Shown here piece by piece: positions 40,221 through 46,391 of a stretch of DNA of 64,000 nt (the stretch's first letter is position 1; each line of letters opens with the position of its first letter). The notes under the pieces were generated by a model. That model was not told the origin of the DNA, searched no databases, and saw only the letters and a program-made list of their open reading frames with translations. Origin of the DNA: Cystobacter fuscus (lineage in GTDB: Bacteria > Myxococcota > Myxococcia > Myxococcales > Myxococcaceae); the NCBI RefSeq assembly GCF_002305875.1, contig NZ_CP022098.1, positions 11,222,001-11,286,000 on the forward strand, given 5' to 3'. Position numbers and translations under genes: made by a program.

Positions 40221-41090
40221 CTATCTTGCGGCTGGCGTCGTAATCAACTGGTTCAGCCTTGTTCCAGGAGTCGAGCACTCCACGCCCAACCGCCCAAGCG
40301 CTTTCGTGAGTCGTTCACGGCATTGCGCCACGCCGACGCAGCCATCCGTCGCGAGCTGTAGTGCGTCACTAATCTGTTGATGATACTGCTCGGGATGAGG
40401 GCCCCTGTGGCCCTTGACCTTCACCAGATTGGCAGGGTCGTTCAACGTCATTCCCGCCTTTTCGAAGATCTGCCGAAACCTTGGCGTCCACGGTCCTCCA
40501 CGGGCGTCGGACATGTCATTCTTATCCGTCGCGATGTGGTGGAGGTATCCGTCCTCTTCCTCCTCCTCCTCGCGCCTGGCGGACCTAGCGGCAGGGGACT
40601 TGCTGGCCTGCTCGACTTCCGCCTTGACCTGTTCGGCCGCGCGACCAACTTCCTGGAGTTGTGCTTCCAGCACCCGTTTCTGACGGGATTCGTAGAGCCT
40701 GGGATCGTCATCGCTCTGGAGCGTGACCAGGGAGAGGAAGATGACCCCCACCCTCCCGAGCACCGAGACCGTGCCTCGGGCCGCCGTGGCCTCGCCTTCG
40801 GCGGCGAGCGCCTTGGTGCTTGCCGCGGCGCTCGCTTCGGCGGTGGCCAGTGTCCGTCCTGTCTGTGCGACGAACTGGTCGTAGCCCGCCAGGGCCTTCT
40901 CCGCGCCCGCAAGCTTGTCGCTGAGCAGGGCCCACTGCTCCGGCGTGAGCTGGCCACGGGTCGCCGTCAATGCCGCCTTCGCATGGGCCAAACGCGTGGC
41001 GATCTCCGCGCTCGTGTCGCCGTAGGCGGGGCTTGCCCCGAGGAGAAGCGCGGCCACCGCGAGCCATGTCCCGATTGCCTTCGCCAACAT
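40221..41090 (-). CDS. AHH-type nuclease toxin, secreted
   Basis: 289 residues with a Sec signal peptide (WLAVAALLLGASPAYG) and no lipobox cysteine. The middle is helical and alanine-rich (30-170) with a possible membrane segment (VSVLGRVGVIFLSLVTL). An acidic EEEEEE stretch precedes the toxin domain: YLHHIATDKND (His184/His185), WTPRFRQIFEKAGMTLNDPANLVKVKGHRGPHPEQYHQQISDAL. This is the AHH/HNH-EndoVII-like nuclease layout (paired histidines, N, GHxGPHPExYH). It would cleave nucleic acid in a target cell. GGAGG precedes the ATG. Immunity gene follows immediately. Confidence 0.82.
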   Translation of the reverse strand: MLAKAIGTWLAVAALLLGASPAYGDTSAEIATRLAHAKAALTATRGQLTPEQWALLSDKLAGAEKALAGYDQFVAQTGRTLATAEASAAASTKALAAEGEATAARGTVSVLGRVGVIFLSLVTLQSDDDPRLYESRQKRVLEAQLQEVGRAAEQVKAEVEQASKSPAARSARREEEEEEDGYLHHIATDKNDMSDARGGPWTPRFRQIFEKAGMTLNDPANLVKVKGHRGPHPEQYHQQISDALQLATDGCVGVAQCRERLTKALGRLGVECSTPGTRLNQLITTPAAR

Positions 41091-41269
41091 TCCAGCCTCC
41101 TCGTCGTTCGCGAGCTTAGCCGCTCAACGGGGCTCGGAGCCATCGCCACCGTCCAGGGTGGTGACAGGAGGGCGCGGCACCACGACGGACAGAAGGCAGT
41201 GGCCCTGGCAGGCCACGGTCTACTGTAGGCAGGGGCGTTTCTCAATCGGCAGCCAGCAGACGCCGGATA

Positions 41270-41462
41270 CTGGGCTTGCCCACGGCATGTGCCAGACCCG
41301 AAACCTCCGTGTGGAGGAGAGGCCTACGTGGAGATTCGGAGCGCCTGCTGGTACCAGGGAAAGCAGGATGCACCCTGCCCCAAGGGCACCGCCGAATACG
41401 AGGGCAAGTGTTACATGCCCGTGCGCGCCAATCAGCCAGAGCCGCGCTCGCTCGAACCCTGA
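41270..41462 (+). pseudogene. 3' fragment of the gene at 44535-45302
   Basis: From 41301 to 41462 the sequence is nearly identical to 45140-45302, including the ACWxQGxxDAPCPKGTAEYEGKCYMPVRA coding segment and the stop; weaker similarity begins near 41270. The 5' three quarters of the gene, with start, kinase-like part and membrane helix, are missing. It marks the second end of the duplicated segment. Confidence 0.8.
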
Positions 41463-41516
41463 CACCGCGTCCCACGCCGAGCAGTTCGCGCACTCCGAAG
41501 ATGGGTGAGACGGCGA

Positions 41517-41954
41517 CTACGGCGCGACGCCAGTTCCCGAGAGCTCTCCTCTGAAGAAGAGCGAGGAGCCGCCGGGGCCCATGGGCATGATGTAGATGGG
41601 CGCTGAGAACGCGCCCACCGACGTCGGGCTGAATACCAACTTGAGTTCCCGCGAATCGCCGGGAGCCAACACCGGATCCCGGGGAGAAGGGGGAGTGAAG
41701 GGCGGGTTCACACCGAAGGTGATATGCACGGCCTCCGTGCCGTTGTTCTGCACCGTGAAGGCCAAGGGAGCGCTGGTAGTGCCCACGGTCTGCGGACCGA
41801 AGTCCAGGGAGCTGGGGCTGATCACGACATCGAACTGCAACTTGCCCTGGGACTGCGCGACGGCGTCGGCGGGCCCATGGGCATCCCTCTCCGGAGCGGG
41901 ACCGCAGGCAGCCGAGACAAGACAGGTCAACACGACGAAACCCGATCGACGCAT
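41517..41954 (-). CDS. ASH/choice-of-anchor-type lipoprotein
   Basis: 145 residues. A signal peptide ends in lipobox VSAAC. A single immunoglobulin-like beta-sandwich of the ASPM-SPD2-Hydin / choice-of-anchor-D type follows: LQFDVVISPSSLDFGPQTVGTTSAPLAFTVQNNGTEAVHITF...LAPGDSRELKLVFSPTSVGAFSAPI. These domains are structural and found in many myxobacterial surface proteins. It lies inside module 1 but is absent from module 2, so it may have been inserted after the duplication. Confidence 0.75.
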   Translation of the reverse strand: MRRSGFVVLTCLVSAACGPAPERDAHGPADAVAQSQGKLQFDVVISPSSLDFGPQTVGTTSAPLAFTVQNNGTEAVHITFGVNPPFTPPSPRDPVLAPGDSRELKLVFSPTSVGAFSAPIYIMPMGPGGSSLFFRGELSGTGVAP

Positions 41955-42152
41955 GTGTACATCTCCCTCGTGAGTCTATTGTGTACGAAGACTACCGCGC
42001 GAACTCCGTGTCTCCACAACGCAAAGCACGCGGCGTACCAGGGGCGGGCACGCAGGCAAGTACGCGGGATTTCAAGACACCTGGAGCTGGGGACTCCGGA
42101 CGGGTGACGTTTTTCGTCAGCTCACTGACGAATCAGGGCAAAGGCCCCAGAC

Positions 42153-42170
42153 GAGTCGTCTGACACCCAT
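42153..42170 (+). repeat. Module-boundary direct repeat, copy B
   Basis: GAGTCGTCTGACACCCAT, 27 bases before the end of the SitI6 gene. It shares the 16-base core with copy C exactly and with copy A except for one base. Confidence 0.75.
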
Positions 42171-42197
42171 CCTGGCTCTCGAAAAGCGCTTCCCGGC

Positions 42198-42917
42198 TCA
42201 GCGGCGCTTCTTCGACGGCAGCGGCTTGAAGGCAACGCCGTCCAAGCCCAGACGCTGGCAGGCGTCGGCAAAACGCTCGGTGCAGACGATCACCGTGGAG
42301 AAATCCTCCAATCGAAACAAATCCAGTTCCCGCTGAATCGTGGTGACATCCACCAGGAGGTCATCGGGCAGGGGAATACGGCCCCGACCACAGCGCGAGC
42401 AGGGCGGTTGATAATGAGGCAAGCAACCCCGGTGCAGTCGGCCCATTGGGAGGATTTGCAGTTCGAGCAACTCGGGCGGGTTGCGCTGGCGGAAACGAAC
42501 CTCGGTGTGGCACCCCTCGAGTCCTCGCAAGCCCTCGGCCTGAAGCTTCACCAGCGCCTCGCGCCGCGCCAGGAGCCACCAGGGATAAGGAGACACCAGT
42601 TGCCCGAAACGACCCTGGCCCCTACCCACCAGTGGGCCGAACGTCGTACCCGGTTCCAACAACGCACCAGGAGGCAGCAGGGGACGAACCAGTTCACACA
42701 GCCGTTCGTACTCCTCGATGGGCTCGGGCCGAGCCTTCTCGAAATCGGCCAAGGCGGCCACTGGGGTCAGGTCCACGCAGGGATAAGCGAATCCGGCACT
42801 CCAGGTGGACTTGCAGACTGGGCAATTGCGAATGCCTGGCAGCTTCCACTTGTGTGCGGCGTCAACGAAGCCCGTGTGGCCTGCGCCGCTGTTCTCGTCG
42901 ATGGTGAAATATCGCAT
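42198..42917 (-). CDS. SitI6-family double-CXXC immunity protein
   Basis: 239 residues, cytoplasmic. Two cysteine pairs, CPVCKSTW (about 31-38) and CSRCGRGR (about 175-182), probably bind one zinc, matching the 'double-CXXCG motif' SitI6 family. Supporting family features are MRYFTIDENS, HTGFVDAAHKWKLPGI, PGTTFGPLVGRGQGRFGQL and LFRLEDFSTVIVCTERFADAC. The first pair lacks the usual glycine (CPVCK). ATG 42917 places the start 16 bases after the toxin stop. Protects against the SitA6-type toxin encoded just upstream. Confidence 0.85.
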   Translation of the reverse strand: MRYFTIDENSGAGHTGFVDAAHKWKLPGIRNCPVCKSTWSAGFAYPCVDLTPVAALADFEKARPEPIEEYERLCELVRPLLPPGALLEPGTTFGPLVGRGQGRFGQLVSPYPWWLLARREALVKLQAEGLRGLEGCHTEVRFRQRNPPELLELQILPMGRLHRGCLPHYQPPCSRCGRGRIPLPDDLLVDVTTIQRELDLFRLEDFSTVIVCTERFADACQRLGLDGVAFKPLPSKKRR

Positions 42918-42933
42918 GCGCGTGCTCACCACC

Positions 42934-43662
42934 CTACCGCTCATCGCAAGAGTAGGGCACGAATGGACCATTCACTCCAAACCGCATCATGAGTTCACCC
43001 GCGAACCGCCAGATGTCCTCCACGTTGGCGATGGTGCGGTTCTTCCTCATGAACTGCCGCCATGCTTCATTCCATTGCCCTCCCTTGGGCTCGCCACTGT
43101 GCAGCCATTGGTGGAAACTCCTCGGTAGCCGGATGGTGAAGGCGTGGATATCGATATCCCTGCTGCTAAACCATTCAGCCAGTTCCTTTTGCTGCGGGAA
43201 GATGTGGTGCTTCTCGAAAGGCTCGCGCGGAGGAGAGAGGCACTGGTGGCGGAAGAGCCTGGGCGCACTCAGCTCCCGCGTCTTCCAGTTGTGCCAGGGG
43301 ATTTCGAATACGGGCTCCACACCCGCGGGCACGGAGAGAGGATGTCCCCACCAGCGGCTCGCACTGGGACCCCGCACCAAGGGCACGCGGAACATCGGGG
43401 CGGGCGCGGGCGCCGGAACCATCGCCTGAGCCAGCCGTACGGGGTGGGCCTCCGCATCCACCACGTCCTGGCAACGCCAGATGGCGCAGTGCTCCTCGTC
43501 GCACAGCGGCACCACGCACGTGGCGTCCGCGCGGGCCTCCGCCCATGAAGAGGACACGACCTCGGGCGCCCCGGCCTCACGCACCGTGAGCGAGGAGGAG
43601 GCACAGGCGCTCAGCAGCACGCCGAGGAGCGCAAGCCCCACTCTGGAGCACAAAAAGCTCAT
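42934..43662 (-). CDS. SitA6-family polymorphic toxin lipoprotein
   Basis: 242 residues. A signal peptide with a clear lipobox LLSAC (Cys20) is followed by a cysteine-containing region (CVVPLCDEEHCAIWRCQDVV) and a C-terminal toxin domain with EKHHIFPQQKELAEWFSSRDIDIH (His152/His153), LPRSFHQWLHSGEPKGGQWNEAWRQFMRKN. This is the TIGR02269-type Myxococcus lipoprotein family, now called SitA6. The His-His/His...N pattern resembles HNH/EndoVII-like nucleases. SitA lipoproteins transfer between myxobacterial cells through TraA/TraB-dependent outer-membrane exchange and kill kin lacking the cognate SitI. Confidence 0.85.
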   Translation of the reverse strand: MSFLCSRVGLALLGVLLSACASSSLTVREAGAPEVVSSSWAEARADATCVVPLCDEEHCAIWRCQDVVDAEAHPVRLAQAMVPAPAPAPMFRVPLVRGPSASRWWGHPLSVPAGVEPVFEIPWHNWKTRELSAPRLFRHQCLSPPREPFEKHHIFPQQKELAEWFSSRDIDIHAFTIRLPRSFHQWLHSGEPKGGQWNEAWRQFMRKNRTIANVEDIWRFAGELMMRFGVNGPFVPYSCDER

Positions 43663-43699
43663 GCGACCATCCTACGTTCGCCGCGTGGGCCCCCCACGC

Positions 43700-43765
43700 T
43701 CGAAAAACGCCTCCCGGCTCAGCGGATCTTCTTCGATGGCAGACCCTTCAGTGCCGCCGAGTCAT
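43700..43765 (-). pseudogene. 3' tail of a lost SitI6-like gene
   Basis: Sequence matching the last about 20 codons and stop region of the SitI6 gene at 42178-42240 (leftward reading LPSKKIR-stop versus LPSKKRR-stop, with the same flanking CGAAAA..CCCGGCTCAG). Only the tail remains and it now overlaps the 3' end of the truncated imm11 copy. Confidence 0.6.
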
Positions 43766-44260
43766 GGCCAGGCCGGTGGACAGGTCGTGCAGCCCTCTAC
43801 GGAAGATCCGGGCGCCTCCGACTTGTGTGGGAGCGATTCTCAAGCCGTACACGGAAAAGTATCGCCCGGTCTTCTCTGGAACTCCGTCTTCGGGAGTCCA
43901 GTAATTGACCTCTTCGCAAGCGGCATCATCGATGCACTTCACGAGGCTCAGCACATTCAAGAGGCAATATGGCTCGGGCTGTGTCTCGACGTTCGCCGGG
44001 ATGAGCTGGACATCGGCTGGCGCCAGCTCGGCCAGGACCGAGGCCACCTTCTTGTGGACGACCGGTGCTGTATCCGCCAGGGAGAAGTCGAGCGCTCTTC
44101 CGGGCTGGAGGAAGGGAACTCGAACAGGCCCGCTAACGCGAAGTGGATGACCCGCGAGAAATACGCCACTCAGAGGCTGACCCGTCCGCTCATCGGTCGG
44201 GGTTCCCAGTATCCATCCACCAGGGACATTCACGTCGTCCATCAGCCGGAAGTAGCGCAT
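43748..44260 (-). CDS. Second imm11-family immunity gene, C-terminus replaced
   Basis: 170 residues. From the start to about residue 153 it matches the imm11 protein at 39650-40207 almost residue for residue (two differences, LSL for LRI). At ARIFR the sequences part: the normal PWGWEIALIVSE... tail of 32 residues is replaced by GLHDLSTGLAMTRRH, read from foreign sequence that includes the SitI6-like tail. Upstream, the cognate toxin gene has been deleted. Whether the re-tailed protein still folds is unknown; treat as a possible orphan immunity gene or a decaying copy. Confidence 0.6.
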   Translation of the reverse strand: MRYFRLMDDVNVPGGWILGTPTDERTGQPLSGVFLAGHPLRVSGPVRVPFLQPGRALDFSLADTAPVVHKKVASVLAELAPADVQLIPANVETQPEPYCLLNVLSLVKCIDDAACEEVNYWTPEDGVPEKTGRYFSVYGLRIAPTQVGGARIFRRGLHDLSTGLAMTRRH

Positions 44261-44282
44261 TCGCCGGGTGTTCCTCTCTTGC

Positions 44283-44377
44283 GACTGGCGTCGTCATCCA
44301 CTGGTTCAGCCTTTTCCAGGAATCGAGCACTCCATGCCCAACCACCCGAGCCATGTCCCGATTACCTTCGCCAACAT
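44283..44377 (-). pseudogene. Internally deleted AHH toxin gene
   Basis: Leftward from ATG 44377 it reads MLAKVIGTWL, the first ten residues of the AHH toxin, then jumps directly to GWLGMECSIPG, corresponding to the toxin's last 20 residues (GRLGVECSTPG). Start-to-start distance to the immunity gene is 117 bases here and 883 in the intact copy, so about 766 bases are missing. A one-base deletion then shifts the frame of the remaining LNQ..TTP tail. No toxin domain remains. Confidence 0.8.
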
Positions 44378-44534
44378 TCCGGCCTCCTCGGCGCGTTCGC
44401 GAGCGTAGCCGCGCAGCGGGGCTCGGAGCCATCGCCACCGGTTGCCGTCATAGCACCGTGGTCTCCTTCCCACTTCCACCCGACGTGACGTCCGCAGTAG
44501 GCTGCGCCGCATCACCTCTTGAGAGGGCTCTCAC

Positions 44535-45302
44535 ATGGGCGACAGCCACGACCGGACGGGTGGAAGACTCGGACCATATCTCCTCGACACGCGCTACCAG
44601 GATCTCGATGAGCCCGGCGGCCAGGTCTACGCGGCCCACCACGTGGACACCGGCCGCCCCGCGCTCGTGCTCGTGCCGAAGCCCGAAGACACCTGGGCAC
44701 CTCGCAGCGACTGGACCGCGCGAGTCACCTCCCAGGTGTCTCCTCCCTTCCTCGCCACGGAGCTGGAGCGACCTCCTCCGGCCGACACCGACGCCCTCTC
44801 CGATGTGGGCCTGGGATTCATCCGGCTCGCGGGGGCCATGACCGCCGTGGAGGACCGGAAGGAGGCGAACACCGCGTTCTCCCAAATGCCCACGCCCCCG
44901 CCCAGCGAGAGACACACGACACGGGTACCGGGCTGTCGGCACGTGAGGACGGGTGCACTCGTCGCGGGAGTGCTGGTGCTGGTGGCCGTAGTGCTCTGTT
45001 CCCATGGTCTTGGTTCTCCGGTGCGGGGAGCGGACACGACCGAGCCCACGCCCGCCGAGCCCACCTTCTGGGCCGACCAGACAGACGTCGATTCCGCCAT
45101 TGGCTACCCCATGCCCAAGGACCCGTTCCCCGGGCAGCTGAAACCTCCGTGCGGCAGTGAGGCCTACGTGGAAATCCGGGGCGCCTGCTGGCACCAGGGA
45201 AGGCACGATGCACCCTGCCCCAAGGGCACCGCCGAATACGAGGGCAAGTGTTACATGCCCGTGCGCGCCAAGAAGCCGGAGCCGCGCTCGCTCGAGCCCT
45301 GA
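44535..45302 (+). CDS. Single-pass membrane protein with degenerate kinase-like N-terminus
   Basis: 255 residues. The N-terminus (GGRLGPYLLDTRYQDLDEPGGQVYAAHHVDTGRPALVLVPKP) resembles the glycine loop and first strands of the Ser/Thr kinase N-lobe, but the lysine, HRD and DFG motifs are absent. One membrane helix (about 138-160; TGALVAGVLVLVAVVLCSHG). The extracytoplasmic tail has the cysteine pattern PPCGSEAYVEIRGACWHQGRHDAPCPKGTAEYEGKCYMPV, common at the C-termini of myxobacterial kinases and kinase-like proteins. A non-catalytic membrane protein is likely. Its 3' quarter is duplicated at 41270-41462. Confidence 0.65.
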   Translation: MGDSHDRTGGRLGPYLLDTRYQDLDEPGGQVYAAHHVDTGRPALVLVPKPEDTWAPRSDWTARVTSQVSPPFLATELERPPPADTDALSDVGLGFIRLAGAMTAVEDRKEANTAFSQMPTPPPSERHTTRVPGCRHVRTGALVAGVLVLVAVVLCSHGLGSPVRGADTTEPTPAEPTFWADQTDVDSAIGYPMPKDPFPGQLKPPCGSEAYVEIRGACWHQGRHDAPCPKGTAEYEGKCYMPVRAKKPEPRSLEP

Positions 45303-45348
45303 CACCGCGTCCCACCGCCGAGCACGCGCTCCGAGGATGGCTCCCCAA

Positions 45349-45368
45349 GAGTCGTCTGACACCCTTCT
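45349..45368 (+). repeat. Module-boundary direct repeat, copy C
   Basis: GAGTCGTCTGACACCCTTCT, 46 bases past the kinase-like gene stop and before the signal-peptidase gene. It is identical to copy B over 16 bases. Confidence 0.75.
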
Positions 45369-45438
45369 CGGGACGCCACGCAAAGTAAGCATGGAAGTAC
45401 CTGTTCATGACCCGCTTCGGAGCCGTTCCCCTCTCCCC

Positions 45439-46287
45439 ATGACGACGATCTCCTCGCCCCCTGTCTCTCGTTGGCGCCGCTTGCTGGCGGTGCTGCTCAG
45501 CATCACCCCGGGCTGTGGCCACGTGCTGTGGGGCCGCTGGCGGCGGGGGCTCGTGTGGCTGGGAGCCATGTTGTTGGCGCAGGCCTCGCTGCCACTCACG
45601 GGCTTCGCCGGGCTGCTGCTCACACTTGGGGTGATCCTCGGCGCGGCGGTGGACGTGGCGAGGCTACCTCCACCGGAGGCGGGCGTACCGCGGCTGGGGC
45701 GGGTGCTGCTGACCCTGGTGGGCTTCTGGATGGGGTCCGGCATCGTGGCGAACATGTCCCGGAGGTGGCTGGCCGAGCCCTTCACCATGCCCTCCGCCTC
45801 GATGCAGCCCACGCTCCTCCCGGGGGACCAGTTCTATACGGACAAGCGGGTGGCGAGTCCGTGGGGTCGGCCGCTGGAGCGAGGCGAGGTCATCGTCTTC
45901 CAGCATCCCGCGCAGCGCGAGCAGCGCTACGTCATGCGCGCGGTGGCGTTGGCGGGTGAGGCGGTGGAGGTGCTCTGCGGACGGCTCTCCATCGACGGCC
46001 AGGAGGTGGACAGTCTCCCCTCCAGCGAGGAGGCCTCCTGCCTGGACTCCATGGACTTCCCCACGAGCGACGGGTGCCCGGAGGGCATGGAGCCACGCGA
46101 GACGGGGTGCGTGGTGCCCGAGGGACACGTCTTCCTGCTCGGGGACAACCGGGACAACTCCTGGGACTCCCGCTTCTGGGGGCCACTGCCGGTGGAGAAC
46201 GTGGTGGGCGCGGTGCGCTTCATCCACTTCTCGTGGACACCAGGAGAAGGAATTCGTTGGGCGCGACTCGGCACCCAGGTGCGCTGA
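45439..46287 (+). CDS. Signal peptidase I-like protein lacking the catalytic lysine
   Basis: 282 residues. Three N-terminal membrane helices (GCGHVLWGRWRRGLVWLGAMLL; ASLPLTGFAGLLLTLGVILGA; VLLTLVGFWMGSGIV) precede an S26 peptidase domain. The nucleophile motif is intact: FTMPSASMQPTLLPGD with Ser121. The general-base lysine normally found in (Y)xKRxxGxPGD is replaced: RYVMRAVALAGE has Met166. The late motif GDNRDNSWDSRFWGP is intact, as are two internal cysteines (CLDSMDFPTSDGC). Either catalysis uses another residue or the enzyme is inactive or moonlighting. The start is ATG 45439 or ATG 45391 (16 residues longer); neither has a strong ribosome site. Confidence 0.8.
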   Translation: MTTISSPPVSRWRRLLAVLLSITPGCGHVLWGRWRRGLVWLGAMLLAQASLPLTGFAGLLLTLGVILGAAVDVARLPPPEAGVPRLGRVLLTLVGFWMGSGIVANMSRRWLAEPFTMPSASMQPTLLPGDQFYTDKRVASPWGRPLERGEVIVFQHPAQREQRYVMRAVALAGEAVEVLCGRLSIDGQEVDSLPSSEEASCLDSMDFPTSDGCPEGMEPRETGCVVPEGHVFLLGDNRDNSWDSRFWGPLPVENVVGAVRFIHFSWTPGEGIRWARLGTQVR

Positions 46288-46362
46288 CCCGGCGCGCCTC
46301 CCCACCTGCACCGTTCGCGGTGCGGAGCAATATCGATCGGTCTTGGCGGACGTGAAGAGTGA

Positions 46363-46386
46363 GGGGGCGGCCCTGGAGCCGCCCCC
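46363..46386 (-). terminator. Strong hairpin after the GH32 gene
   Basis: GGGGGCGGC (46363-46371) and GCCGCCCCC (46378-46386) form a 9-bp stem with a 6-base loop directly beyond the GH32 stop (46392) and facing the signal-peptidase gene, so it may serve both. A pyrimidine-rich tail follows on the minus strand. Confidence 0.6.
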
Positions 46387-46391
46387 GCACC

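Noticed and set aside
41981..42163. Short + strand frame between the ASH lipoprotein and SitI6 genes
   Set aside because: No ribosome site or homology seen; the area holds repeat copy B and is otherwise empty.
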